Source of the DNA: Rhodanobacter thiooxydans
Lineage (GTDB): Bacteria > Pseudomonadota > Gammaproteobacteria > Xanthomonadales > Rhodanobacteraceae
DNA length: 64,000 nt
Assembly: GCF_021545845.1 (NCBI RefSeq)
Contig: NZ_CP088923.1
Location: 2,294,001-2,358,000 of the forward strand
Direction: 5' to 3'
Part shown: positions 28,211-35,718 of the stretch, one piece after another
Position numbering within the stretch: position 1 is the stretch's first letter
Layout of the letters: each line of letters starts with the position of its first letter
Notes under the pieces: generated by a model
The model's input: only the letters and a program-made list of their open reading frames with translations
Database searches by the model: none
Told to the model about the DNA's origin: nothing
Made by a program: the position numbers and the translations under genes

Positions 28211-28375
28211 CACATACGGAATCACTACGAGATCTTTTCGGTTCCGTGCGCGTGATGCGTCGATGATGGCGTCACGTGGCAAAGACGATCTGGCGAAACC
28301 CGAGGATGAAGCGTCCGCATCGTCTCACTGATGATAATCACGGTGGCGGAAAGGGGCGGACGATATATTCACCAC

Positions 28376-29509
28376 TTACGCGCCGGTGGCGTTTCTGCAG
28401 CTTCCAGATTGTGGAACTGAAGACGGCAGAATCGCGTCGTCCAATAAGCGAGCGGCAGGATTGTCGGTCACGCCGCCAGCTTGGAAATACCCGATCACGC
28501 TGCCCACCGCGCGGTGCTCGGTCATGGCCATTAGCGCCGGCAACGCGACACCTTGGCGACCGCCTTCGGTGACGAAGCCCGAGCGTAGGCTGTGCCCACC
28601 AAAGTCACCTTCCAATCCGGCCAAGCGAGCGCGGCGTTGCACGATGGCGGCGACCGACGCCGGCGACAAGCCTTCGCCGACCCGGTGTCGCCACAGCCGC
28701 CGGAAGATCGCGCCTTCGCTAAGCTGGGCCGCGGCGAGCCAGGCGCCGAGCGCATCGGCTGCGGGCCCTAGGATGGGTTTGTCCGGCGTGGACGTGGCGC
28801 TTGGCCCGGCCTGCTGCGTCTTGCTGTGCTCGAGGTGATACACGAAAGCGCGCTCACCGACCCGGTGCAAGTCGCTCAGGTCGGCCGCCGCGACCTCGCT
28901 GCGGCGGCGCCCGCCGCTGGCGAACGCGAACAGTAGCAGTGCCCGATCGCGCAGGCCCATCAAGGAGTCGTCGCAGGTGGCCAGCAGGGCCGCCAACTCG
29001 GCCTGCGTGATCGCGGTCTTCTTGGCGGGGCGCTCGCCGCGCTTGACGGCGGCGCGCCGGGCACGCGCCAGCAGGTGCCGGACCGCAGGCTGCTCGCACG
29101 GGTTCGCCACGCGCCGCCATTGATGCGCCTTGGACAGCACGGCGAGGCGATGGCTGACCGTGCTCAGTTTCAAGGGGCCGGGACGCTGCTTGAGCCCAGC
29201 TTCGACCAAGGCGGCATCCAAGGCCGCCGGTAGCTCCCACGCCAGCGCGGCCTCGCTGCGTCGGGCCAAGTGGTCGACGAGGAACTGGATCACCACGGTC
29301 TCCGGCAGCGGCAGGGCGAAGGGCTGGCCGTAGCGCCCCTGATACCAAGCTACCCAATACCGCAGCGCGCTGGCATAGCTCCGCGCCGTGTTCGCCGAGG
29401 CCGCTTCGGCGAGGATCTCGCGCACTGCGGCGGCGGCTTCCGCGGCCAACTGCTCCGGCGAACATCGAGGTGGCCGAGTGGGAAGGAGCAAATTTGCATT
29501 CTTTTTCAT
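28376..29509 (-). CDS. tnpS: TnpS-type tyrosine recombinase (cointegrate resolution)
   Basis: 377 aa. The catalytic tyrosine-recombinase residues are visible: Arg in SGGRRRSEV, His-x-x-Arg in GGHSLRSGF, His in MTEHRAVG and Tyr in IGYFQAGG. SANTARSYASALRYWVAWY near residue 40 is the core-binding (SAM-like) domain. In Tn4651-type transposons TnpS recombines the core site between tnpS and tnpT with help from TnpT. The gene is divergent from tnpT across a 93-bp spacer holding that site. The start is an ATG just upstream of a poly-Lys/Asn opening (MKKNAN). A second, clearly different copy of the same protein lies at 35719-36792. Confidence 0.88.
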   Translation of the reverse strand: MKKNANLLLPTRPPRCSPEQLAAEAAAAVREILAEAASANTARSYASALRYWVAWYQGRYGQPFALPLPETVVIQFLVDHLARRSEAALAWELPAALDAALVEAGLKQRPGPLKLSTVSHRLAVLSKAHQWRRVANPCEQPAVRHLLARARRAAVKRGERPAKKTAITQAELAALLATCDDSLMGLRDRALLLFAFASGGRRRSEVAAADLSDLHRVGERAFVYHLEHSKTQQAGPSATSTPDKPILGPAADALGAWLAAAQLSEGAIFRRLWRHRVGEGLSPASVAAIVQRRARLAGLEGDFGGHSLRSGFVTEGGRQGVALPALMAMTEHRAVGSVIGYFQAGGVTDNPAARLLDDAILPSSVPQSGSCRNATGA

Positions 29510-29545
29510 ATGTAGTATGTACTATATATAACGATTTAAAATGCC

Positions 29546-29576
29546 TACTCGCGATAAGCATCCATTATCGCTTGTA
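29546..29576. repeat. recombination core site between tnpS and tnpT, module 1
   Basis: TAC-N2-GCGATAA, 7-base spacer GCATCCA, TTATCGC-N2-GTA: 12-bp arms with two mismatched positions. It lies 26 bases before the tnpT start. A second palindrome (TAGTATGTACTA) lies closer to tnpS at about 29511-29522 and may be an accessory or operator site. The position and form match the resolution core of Tn4651-like elements. Confidence 0.7.
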
Positions 29577-29602
29577 TAGCATCAAACCCGACCACCTCGC
29601 AC

Positions 29603-30556
29603 ATGGGAAAGCCTGTCATGGCCAAGGGCATCACCGAAATGCAGGTCCACACGGCCGCCGACGCCCTGGTGGCTGCCGGCGAACGCCCCACCGTGGAGCG
29701 GATCCGTGCCCACCTGGGCACCGGATCCCCGAACACCGTCACCCGACTGCTGGATTCGTGGTGGCAGGCGCTGGGAGCGCGCTTGACCGCCCAGCACGCC
29801 GTAGCCTCGATCCCCGATGCACCTTCGGAGATCGCCGCCTTGGCGGGACAATGGTGGGCGCGGGCCTGCCAGCAGGCCCGCGAGGTAGTAGAGGCTGATG
29901 TCACTGGCGTGCGTATGCAGTTGGCCAATGATCGCGTGGATCTTGATCGCGATCGGGAGCTGTTTCAGCAGACGCAAACGGGTCTCGAACACGCCCTTAC
30001 GCAGGCTCAGCAGGCTGAAACGGCCATGGCGGCACGACTGGCCGACGTCCAGCGGTTGGTCGAGCAGCAAGCCAACCAACTGGCGGATCTGACGCAGCAG
30101 CGGGATGCGCTGCAAACGCGGAATGAGCGAGGGGAAGCCGAATGCCGCAGCGTCATGGAGCGCCTGCAGGCGCAGGAAACGGCGGCGACGGCCGAACGTG
30201 AGCTGCTGGCCCAGCAGTTACGTGCCGCCGAAGATCACAGCCATGCCGAAGTGGATCGCGCCCGGCAGGAGAGCAAGGGACTGCGCACCCGGCTGAGCGC
30301 CGCGGAGAAGGAGCGCACCGTGGAACGTGAGCGGCATCGGCACGAACTCGATGACCTCCGGGTCAGCTTGGCCACTGCACAGCAAGACGTGGCGGCGTAC
30401 CGGGCCCGGGTCGAGACACTGGAGCGCCAGTGGGCCGCGTTGGAGGAATTGCCGGCCATCCTTCGAGCCCAAGGACATGCGGCAAAGGGCAAGCGTACGG
30501 GGGCGGCGAAGAAGACCACGAAATCGGCGCGGCAGCGCGCGCGTTCCTCGCGTTGA
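29603..30556 (+). CDS. tnpT: TnpT-type coiled-coil DNA-binding protein (cointegrate resolution)
   Basis: 317 aa. The N-terminal 65 residues are a KfrA-type DNA-binding domain (AADALVAAGERPTVERIRAHLGTGSPNTVTRLLDSWW). From about 100 to 295 it is an almost unbroken coiled coil (QQAETAMAARLADVQRLVEQQ, AEKERTVERERHRHELDDL). It ends in a Lys/Arg-rich tail. TnpT binds the core region and is needed by TnpS for efficient resolution in studied relatives. ATG 29603 or ATG 29618 could be used. It is divergent from tnpS and is the last gene before the right inverted repeat. Confidence 0.85.
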   Translation: MGKPVMAKGITEMQVHTAADALVAAGERPTVERIRAHLGTGSPNTVTRLLDSWWQALGARLTAQHAVASIPDAPSEIAALAGQWWARACQQAREVVEADVTGVRMQLANDRVDLDRDRELFQQTQTGLEHALTQAQQAETAMAARLADVQRLVEQQANQLADLTQQRDALQTRNERGEAECRSVMERLQAQETAATAERELLAQQLRAAEDHSHAEVDRARQESKGLRTRLSAAEKERTVERERHRHELDDLRVSLATAQQDVAAYRARVETLERQWAALEELPAILRAQGHAAKGKRTGAAKKTTKSARQRARSSR

Positions 30557-30601
30557 CTATGAGCGTCCGGCCAGACGGCTCGACCGAGCACCCGGGTCGG
30601 G

Positions 30602-30627
30602 GTGTCACTATCTGCAGCAAAATCACG
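30602..30627 (+). repeat. degenerate copy of the transposon end
   Basis: GTGTCACTATCTGCAGCAAA and the bases after it match the inner part of the right inverted repeat (30760-30785) at 21 of 26 positions. The outer GGTGACACC part is missing. It lies about 45 bases after the tnpT stop, 160 bases inside the current end, and may be a fossil end. Confidence 0.45.
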
Positions 30628-30683
30628 ACGGACGGTCGTTAGCCGGGTCGAATTAGGGCTTCAAAATAGGCCAACAGCAACTA

Positions 30684-30708
30684 TTTGATAATAAAAGATT
30701 TTATCAAA
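30684..30708 (+). terminator. palindrome after tnpT, possible terminator
   Basis: TTTGATAA, nine bases, TTATCAAA in an A/T-rich stretch between tnpT and the right inverted repeat. It has no strong T run, so a protein-binding site is as likely as a terminator. Confidence 0.35.
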
Positions 30709-30756
30709 GCGCCCAGCGAATTTTTACCGCAAAATCAGAGAGATACGGAAGCCATG

Positions 30757-30793
30757 GAAGTGTCACTATTTGCACCAGAATTAAGGTGACACC
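30757..30793 (-). repeat. right terminal inverted repeat of the Tn3-family element
   Basis: The reverse complement begins GGTGTCACC and matches the left end at 34 of 37 positions, including the whole inner TGGTGCAAATAGTGAC block. Confidence 0.9.
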
Positions 30794-31214
30794 TTACCAC
30801 GCATTTCGTGCCTTGGGTTCGGCCGTGCGCACGCTCTTCCTGCTTCAGTACATTTCCGACCAAGACCTGCGCGAACAAATCACCGCCTCCACCAACAAGG
30901 TCGAGGCCTATAACGGATTCTCGAAATACTTCTTCTTTGGTGGGGAGGGCATCATCGCCGACAACGATCCGGTGGAACAGGAGAAGGCCGTCAAGTACAA
31001 CGACCTGGTGGCCAACGCCGTGATCTTCCATAACGTCGTGGAGCAAACCCGTATCATCCGTTCCCTCATGCGGGAGGGCTGGAAGATCACCGCAGAAGAC
31101 GTCGCGGCACTCAGCCCCTACATGACCAGCCATATCAAACGCTTTGGGGACTACCTGATCGATGCCGAGGCCGTCCCTGAGCCCTACGAAGCCGAACTGG
31201 CCCTGGCCGCTTGA
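30794..31214 (+). pseudogene. tnpA: 3' fragment of a second, different Tn3-family transposase
   Basis: The frame runs out of the inverted repeat and encodes the last 140 or so residues of a TnpA. RALGSAVRTLFLLQYISD is followed by NKVEAYNGFSKYFFFGGEG, NDLVANAVIFHNVVEQTR, then LSPYMTSHIKRFGDYLID, the well-known Tn3-family C-terminal block. The first six-sevenths, including the catalytic domain, are absent and are not found on the other side of the inserted transposon. This marks the left remnant of element 2, whose tnpS/tnpT module is at 35.7-37.8 kb. Confidence 0.88.
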
Positions 31215-31351
31215 GCGTCCATGGCGAGGGGCGCGGGGTGGTGATTCTGCGCAAGCCCATCTTGGCCGGTGGCCGTTCAACCCACGCGAACTGTGCTCGC
31301 TATGCTTCGAGCGGCGCGGCGCGGCGATGGCATGGCATGGCAGGAGGTACC

Positions 31352-31873
31352 GTGGAGCTCTCGGATTTTCATATTGGCCTGGAATTCGTGGCAAGGGCCG
31401 GGTTCCGGTGGCGATGCACCGATGTGGGCACCCGGACCATCTTGGCCATCCAGCTCGATCGGAAGGACCCCAACTGGTACCAGGGGCCGCCGTACATCGC
31501 CAAGGAAGTCGTGTTCGATGAGCACGAGATCGCGCGTTGCCACCTGACAAATGCCGCTGCAGTGTCAGCCGCCTCGAAAGAGCACCAGACGATGACACAC
31601 CCAGGTTATCCCTCAGAGGTCGTGACGCGCATGCTGGAGGCTCGGCATGCTCAGCCTTATCCAAACGCGGGCGTGTTGCGCTTCGACCGGTGCCGGCCGG
31701 ACGGGGAAATCCTCCATCCCTATGCAGGGCGGCAGGAGGAGGGGGAGTGGGTCGTCAAGCTGTACCTGCCGTTCCAAGAGGACTATGAGGTCATGCCGGA
31801 ACGGGACTTCATCGCGTTACCTCGGGCGACACCCGCCGACCTACGGGCTCGCGCGGCCAAGAAAAACGGCTAA
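31352..31873 (+). CDS. hypothetical protein, transposon passenger
   Basis: 173 aa, not recognised. A GTG start at 31352 is preceded by a strong AGGAGG site and is preferred to the longer frame from 31211, which would overlap the tnpA fragment. The first half (FHIGLEFVARAGFRWRCTDVGTRTILAIQL, with WYQGPPYIAKEVVFDE) looks like a small beta-barrel domain. The second half has RFDRCRPDGEILHPYAGR and YEVMPERDFIALP. It follows the transposase fragment directly. Confidence 0.6.
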   Translation: MELSDFHIGLEFVARAGFRWRCTDVGTRTILAIQLDRKDPNWYQGPPYIAKEVVFDEHEIARCHLTNAAAVSAASKEHQTMTHPGYPSEVVTRMLEARHAQPYPNAGVLRFDRCRPDGEILHPYAGRQEEGEWVVKLYLPFQEDYEVMPERDFIALPRATPADLRARAAKKNG

Positions 31874-31962
31874 CTCGTTGCCTTGACGGTGGAATTTCGA
31901 TTCTAGTTGTCAAAATTACACGTATCTCGGCTCAATCCCTTGAAGAATATGGCCGGGCCGCC

Positions 31963-32379
31963 TTGCTGCAGGCATTGCCGGCGCTGTTCGAAGAGGCTGG
32001 GTCGCGAGTACACAGTCGGCTTGCCGCCATACGCGCCTTGCTTGTTCTGCGGCGAATGCACGCACGTTTGCCGCCTTGGGTGCTACGCCGTGCGCTTGCA
32101 GACGGCCATCCGGCGATTCGTGCAGCCGCTGCACTTTTCGACGACACGCAGGACAACATACGTCGGGCCGAACTGATCCGCGGTGCACTGAGTGACTGCG
32201 TAGCTCTGGCGGTCCTGTGCCGTGAACGGCTCGCCCATCGCGACTCCGGATTTGCCGATGCCGCGCGAGAGGCGCTTCATCGCAACGCCGAACCGGACAT
32301 CTATGGAAACTTGCATCCCTTGCCAAGGGATGCCATCCGCTGGTTGACCATGGCAGAGGTTGGAGCAGGGTCCGTATGA
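31963..32379 (+). CDS. hypothetical helical protein, start uncertain
   Basis: About 138 aa from TTG 31963. The frame stays open upstream through TRISAQSLEEYGRAALL, so the true start may be earlier at a non-ATG codon. It is rich in Ala, Arg and Leu with regular helices (LFEEAGSRVHSRLAAIRALLVLRRM, AELIRGALSDCVALAVLCRERLA). It resembles a HEAT-like helical repeat but is not assigned. It lies between the previous passenger and a convergent cation transporter. It could be a non-coding frame in GC-rich DNA. Confidence 0.4.
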   Translation: MLQALPALFEEAGSRVHSRLAAIRALLVLRRMHARLPPWVLRRALADGHPAIRAAAALFDDTQDNIRRAELIRGALSDCVALAVLCRERLAHRDSGFADAAREALHRNAEPDIYGNLHPLPRDAIRWLTMAEVGAGSV

Positions 32380-32417
32380 GTCGGTCAGGGTGGAGCTTCG
32401 TCGTGCGATAAAACGGA

Positions 32418-33035
32418 TCAGGACTCCGCTTCGATCGCGCTGCGATGTTCGTCCCGAGCTGCCCGCCAGACCTCGCGGGCGGCGTCGGCATTCATCGCCA
32501 TGATGCCAAGACCGACGATCAGATCGGGCCACGCCGACGGAGAAAAAACCGTCACGAGGCCGGCGGCGATGATGGCGATGTTGGCCAAGACGTCGTTGCG
32601 CGCCGAGAGAAAAGCCGCCCGTGTCAGGCTTCCTCGATGGGCTCGGTAACGTGCAAGCATCAACGCGCAGGAGAGGTTGATAACGAGCGCGCCCAGCGCC
32701 GTGATCGACAGCGGTATCGGTGCCGGTGGAAGCGGCGCGTGGAATTTGTTCCATGCCGCCCAGAGCGTGGCGAGCGCAGGGATGAGCAGGATGGCCGCCA
32801 GCCCCATGCCGACGCGTGCGCGGGCTTTGAGCGACCACGCAAAGGCGGTCCAGATCAGCAGGTTGACCGATGCGTCCTCCAGGAAATCCACACTGTCGGC
32901 AAACAGCGAGACGGACCCAATGCGAAGGGCCACGACAAATTCAATGCCAAAGTAGCCGAGGTTGAGCAACGCCACGAGGAGCACCGTGCGTCGCAGGAGA
33001 GCATGGTCGCTGGCCTCGTCAAACGGTTGGCTCAT
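32418..33035 (-). CDS. cation transporter, CDF-like
   Basis: 205 aa. The N-terminal pattern LNLGYFGIEFVVALRIGSVSLFADSVDFLEDASVNLL matches the first two helices of cation diffusion facilitator proteins, including the Asp pair on helix 2 (ADSVDFLED) that binds the metal. SARNDVLANIAIIAAGL later supplies the helix 5 Asn-Asp. Six helices are predicted. The cytoplasmic C-terminal domain of CzcD-type proteins is missing, as in a short subgroup. It likely exports Zn, Co, Ni or Cd ions from the cytoplasm; the metal is not shown. It is a passenger of the second transposon. Confidence 0.78.
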   Translation of the reverse strand: MSQPFDEASDHALLRRTVLLVALLNLGYFGIEFVVALRIGSVSLFADSVDFLEDASVNLLIWTAFAWSLKARARVGMGLAAILLIPALATLWAAWNKFHAPLPPAPIPLSITALGALVINLSCALMLARYRAHRGSLTRAAFLSARNDVLANIAIIAAGLVTVFSPSAWPDLIVGLGIMAMNADAAREVWRAARDEHRSAIEAES

Positions 33036-33154
33036 GGCGCTGCCCGGACTTCACATCCAAAAAATGCAAGGACGCGGATACCTTGCTTGAGCAGCCCATG
33101 AATACCGGTCGCTGTGGAGCATTCGATGGATAGCTCGGTCCACGAGTCCGGCCA

Positions 33155-33397
33155 TTACTTCCGGGTCTTCTGCGTCAATACGCTGCCGGCGAGCGACTTC
33201 GTGGTCGCGCTCGTGCGGCCATCGTTGAGCACTTTGGCGGCGGTCTTCGCGGTCGACGGCGAGGACTGTTTGCCCGTGTGGGCCTGGGCCAGCGCGCTGC
33301 CCGCCAACGACTTGGCAACCCTGCTGGCCCCGGGGTCGCGCAAGACCGTCGAAGCGGCTTTTGTCACCGTAGGGCCGGTCTTTTCGTTCTTTGCCAT
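33155..33397 (-). CDS. small basic repeat protein
   Basis: 80 aa. It starts MAKNEKTGPTVTKAAS, a recurring opening of a small bacterial protein family of unknown function often found on mobile DNA and near toxin-antitoxin loci. The protein is an internal duplication: a Lys-x-Ala-(x)-x-Val-Leu-x-Asp unit followed by KSLAGSALAQ in the first half and KSLAGSVLTQ in the second. The ATG rc at 33397 has an AGGAGAAG site. Function unknown. Confidence 0.65.
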   Translation of the reverse strand: MAKNEKTGPTVTKAASTVLRDPGASRVAKSLAGSALAQAHTGKQSSPSTAKTAAKVLNDGRTSATTKSLAGSVLTQKTRK

Positions 33398-33488
33398 GCG
33401 TCTTCTCCTGGTGGAATGAGGACCTGATCGCTAAAACAACCTGTGCTACGTACGTCCGGCAGTCGTGCTGGGTACTTCATCCGTTCGA

Positions 33489-33968
33489 CTAGGCCACTTT
33501 CTTGACGGCCTGCTGCAACTCCATCACGTCCAGAGTGAAGTCGAGCGGGACCTGGATCGGCACGGTGGGGCAACGCTTGTCGTTGTAGACGTCCACGTCC
33601 GTCGCCAGTTGCACGCAGTCGCCAACGATTTGCAGGCGGCGCTGGGCGAACGATTTGACGAAGTGGGTGTGGGGCGCGTTTGGATCGTCAAGATCCGCCC
33701 ATAGCGATAGCGTCTGGGTGCCCCGTTTCTGAGTCGCGGCATGTTTGGCGCGATAGCGGCGCCCGAGGCGATCGACTCGGTATTCCTCGCGAAAGACTTG
33801 GGCGATGTCAGTGGCGATCGCGTCGATGACGGTCTTGACGCTGGGCTTGTGAAGGCCGTTGCGAAAAGCCCATTCGGCGACCGCGTGCGGATCGAGCAAC
33901 GCATCGGATCCGACCTCGGCCTTGTAGCGCTCGACGTACTCTTTGACGGCATTCGTATAACCAGACAT
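33489..33968 (-). CDS. hypothetical protein downstream of higA
   Basis: 159 aa from ATG 33968, which follows a GAGGAGCGG ribosome site. Residues 1-75 (YVERYKAEVGSDALLDPHAVAEWAFRNGLHKPSVKTVIDAIATDIAQVFREEY) look like a helical domain, and residues 110-155 look like a small beta fold (RRLQIVGDCVQLATDVDVYNDKR). I do not recognise the family. It starts 11 bases after the antitoxin stop in the same direction, so it is probably the third gene of the toxin-antitoxin operon. Confidence 0.65.
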   Translation of the reverse strand: MSGYTNAVKEYVERYKAEVGSDALLDPHAVAEWAFRNGLHKPSVKTVIDAIATDIAQVFREEYRVDRLGRRYRAKHAATQKRGTQTLSLWADLDDPNAPHTHFVKSFAQRRLQIVGDCVQLATDVDVYNDKRCPTVPIQVPLDFTLDVMELQQAVKKVA

Positions 33969-33979
33969 GTTCCGCTCCT

Positions 33980-35095
33980 CTAAACCGTGTGAACCATACC
34001 CCAGCCATCGGTCAGCGCCGACGACGTCACCGCTTGCCGCACCTTGACCTGAAACTTGCGAAACAGGTCGTAGCGTCCGAGTCGCCGCTGCAATTGGCCG
34101 ACCACCAGGCCGGGGTGCACGTCGAGGCGCTGCGCAAATAGCACGACGCGTTCTGCGGCGAAAAATGGCGCCACGCGGGCCACAAATCCGGTCATCTCGT
34201 CCTGCGCCACGCAAAATTCAGCAGCTTCGGTGTTCGCCACCACTTCCTCGTCATTGATCTGGTCGGCCGCGGTCCCTTCCATGTCTTGGTCCAGGATGTA
34301 TCCGCGTTCCCGACCATGGCGGCGCAGCACGTGCTCCAGCTCATGGCGCAGCACGAACCAGAAGTTGTCGATGCGATCCAGGCGCAACGACAGCGCCACC
34401 ACGGGCTGCACGTCGGTGAGCCAGAAGCAGGCGCCGTCGATCTTGGAGCCCGGAATGGGCTCCACAATCACAAAGCGTACGCCGCACTCGGCGAGCACCC
34501 GAGCGACATGCCGAGTTTCTTCGGGGGCGGACAAGAGCGCCGACAGACGCGGCAGGGCCTGCCGCAAGCCGGCTTCGGTGTAGGGGGCGATCACGAGCTC
34601 CGACGCAATGCGGCGAGCCCGGCACAGCCAGGCCAGCTGCAACATGCTGGGCAGATCGTGGACCTCGGTTTTCTTGGCGGCGTGGCAGAACGGAATCTCA
34701 TCCTCCAGGCTGTTCACGTCGAAGAACGTGAGAAACTGCTGTTCAAGCACCTCGATGCTCTTGGTGGCCTCGATCCAGCCGCGCTTGATCATCTCGCGTA
34801 CCGGAAACCGCTCGTAGAGCTTGGCGCGCCGAGCAATCAGGCCGTCGGTAGAGCGGACCTTGGACAGCTGATACTGGCTTTCCAGATTCATCCACAACTC
34901 CGGGCCGGTGCCCAGCGAGTCGCCCAACTGGATGGCCGTTTCCGGAGTAATCGCCTTCTTGCCGGCGATCAGCTCATTGATCAGCCGCACCGGACGGCCG
35001 ATGATCTCGGCCAGCTCGGTCTGCGACCAACCGCGAGCTTCCAGTTCTTCGCGGAGAAACTCACCCGGCGGGAAGATTTCAGCAACAGTGTTCAT
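33980..35095 (-). CDS. higA: HigA-type antitoxin fused to an ImmA/IrrE metallopeptidase domain
   Basis: 371 aa. Residues 5-70 are a HigA helix-turn-helix (FPPGEFLREELEARGWSQTELAEIIGRPVRLINELI, then AIQLGDSLGTGPELWMNLESQYQL). The C-terminal part contains LRHELEHVLRRHG with zinc-peptidase residues His251-Glu-x-x-His255, as in ImmA/IrrE proteins that cleave repressors or antitoxins. Plain HigA is about 100 aa, so this is a fusion. It follows the HigB-like toxin by 20 bases, the toxin-first order typical of hig loci. It should bind the toxin and repress the operon; the peptidase might regulate its own stability (inference). Confidence 0.82.
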   Translation of the reverse strand: MNTVAEIFPPGEFLREELEARGWSQTELAEIIGRPVRLINELIAGKKAITPETAIQLGDSLGTGPELWMNLESQYQLSKVRSTDGLIARRAKLYERFPVREMIKRGWIEATKSIEVLEQQFLTFFDVNSLEDEIPFCHAAKKTEVHDLPSMLQLAWLCRARRIASELVIAPYTEAGLRQALPRLSALLSAPEETRHVARVLAECGVRFVIVEPIPGSKIDGACFWLTDVQPVVALSLRLDRIDNFWFVLRHELEHVLRRHGRERGYILDQDMEGTAADQINDEEVVANTEAAEFCVAQDEMTGFVARVAPFFAAERVVLFAQRLDVHPGLVVGQLQRRLGRYDLFRKFQVKVRQAVTSSALTDGWGMVHTV

Positions 35096-35115
35096 GGGGT
35101 CATCCTCGGGAAAGG

Positions 35116-35412
35116 TTAGTGATAATCGATGATGGAAATGATCACGACCGTTCTACCGTCCTCGTCTTGCCGCACGCGCAAGAGCAGCCGCCATTGATCG
35201 TTCAATCGCATCGAACATTGACCGTCCCGGTCTCCTTTCAGTTTTTCGTAATGCAGGGACTTCATGGCATAAAAGGCGCGCTCGTCGACCGACGCACGGA
35301 TGAGTTGCATCCGTTTTCGGAACGCCTTGACGATGGCGGCCTCGTAGCCGGCCGTAAATCCCGGGTCCGCCTCAAGCCTCTTGAGCGAGGCGTCTTCGAA
35401 ATCCACATCCAT
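35116..35412 (-). CDS. higB: HigB/RelE-like toxin
   Basis: 98 aa, normal size for HigB. The family pattern is visible: AFRKRMQLIRASVDERAFYAMKSLHYEKLKGDRDGQCSMRLNDQWRLLLRV, matching the plasmid-maintenance killer (HigB) fold that cleaves ribosome-bound mRNA. Catalytic basic residues lie in the KGDRDGQ and RLNDQWR segments. It is first in an operon with the HigA-ImmA fusion. It likely stabilises the transposon or its plasmid host. Confidence 0.85.
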   Translation of the reverse strand: MDVDFEDASLKRLEADPGFTAGYEAAIVKAFRKRMQLIRASVDERAFYAMKSLHYEKLKGDRDGQCSMRLNDQWRLLLRVRQDEDGRTVVIISIIDYH

Positions 35413-35718
35413 GATGTTGAGCCTAGCGCCCCTTCATTTTTGTGTCAATGACCTTACCACACTAAGTGTAATAGCAGTCATTTCATGTCACCGCAGTATG
35501 TGACGAGCAGGCAAGGCCGCGATCCAGAAAAGTAGTGCCGTAGGCCGATGAACCGTCACTGGGGCGCCTGAATTGTGCAGCAGGCTGCTGCACAATTGCC
35601 CGAGAATGAACTACTAGGCAACTGAAATGTTCCTACAAACGGTAACTTAGAAGCCGAATTGCCGATTTTTGGATGAATTCCTGCCGACTCTCCACCTGTC
35701 GTCGAACCGGCATTGACC
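35413..35718 (-). other. 306-bp gap upstream of higB with a near-perfect palindrome
   Basis: No gene seen. It contains the 27-bp palindrome at 35571-35597 (AATTGTGCAGCAG, G, CTGCTGCACAATT). The hig promoter and operator should lie in the part nearest 35412; a repeat around ACCACACTAAGTGTAATAG there is a weak candidate. Confidence 0.5.
35571..35597. repeat. 27-bp palindrome, 13-bp arms
   Basis: AATTGTGCAGCAG and its exact complement around a single G. It has no T run, so a terminator is unlikely. It lies 122 bases downstream of the tnpS2 stop and about 160 bases upstream of higB. It could be a binding site for a dimeric regulator or a transposon accessory site. Confidence 0.6.

Larger units (their letters stand above)
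20602..30793 (+). mobile_element. Tn3-family transposon (10.2 kb) with TnpS/TnpT resolution and RND/LysR cargo
   Basis: Bounded by 37-bp terminal inverted repeats (20602-20638 and 30757-30793) matching at 34 positions. Contents in order: tnpA, an RND permease (minus), a LysR regulator, tnpS (minus), a core site, and tnpT. This is the layout of the Tn4651-type branch of the Tn3 family, where a tyrosine recombinase and a coiled-coil protein resolve cointegrates. The 5 bases outside the ends differ (AGCAC left, TTACC right), so no target duplication survives. The left side cuts a STAND gene and the right side abuts another element's tnpA fragment, which implies later rearrangement. Confidence 0.85.

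Noticed and set aside
30786..30793. ATG-less start of the second tnpA inside the inverted repeat as a real gene start
   Set aside because: The protein lacks the whole catalytic domain; the frame is open only because the break happens to be in phase.
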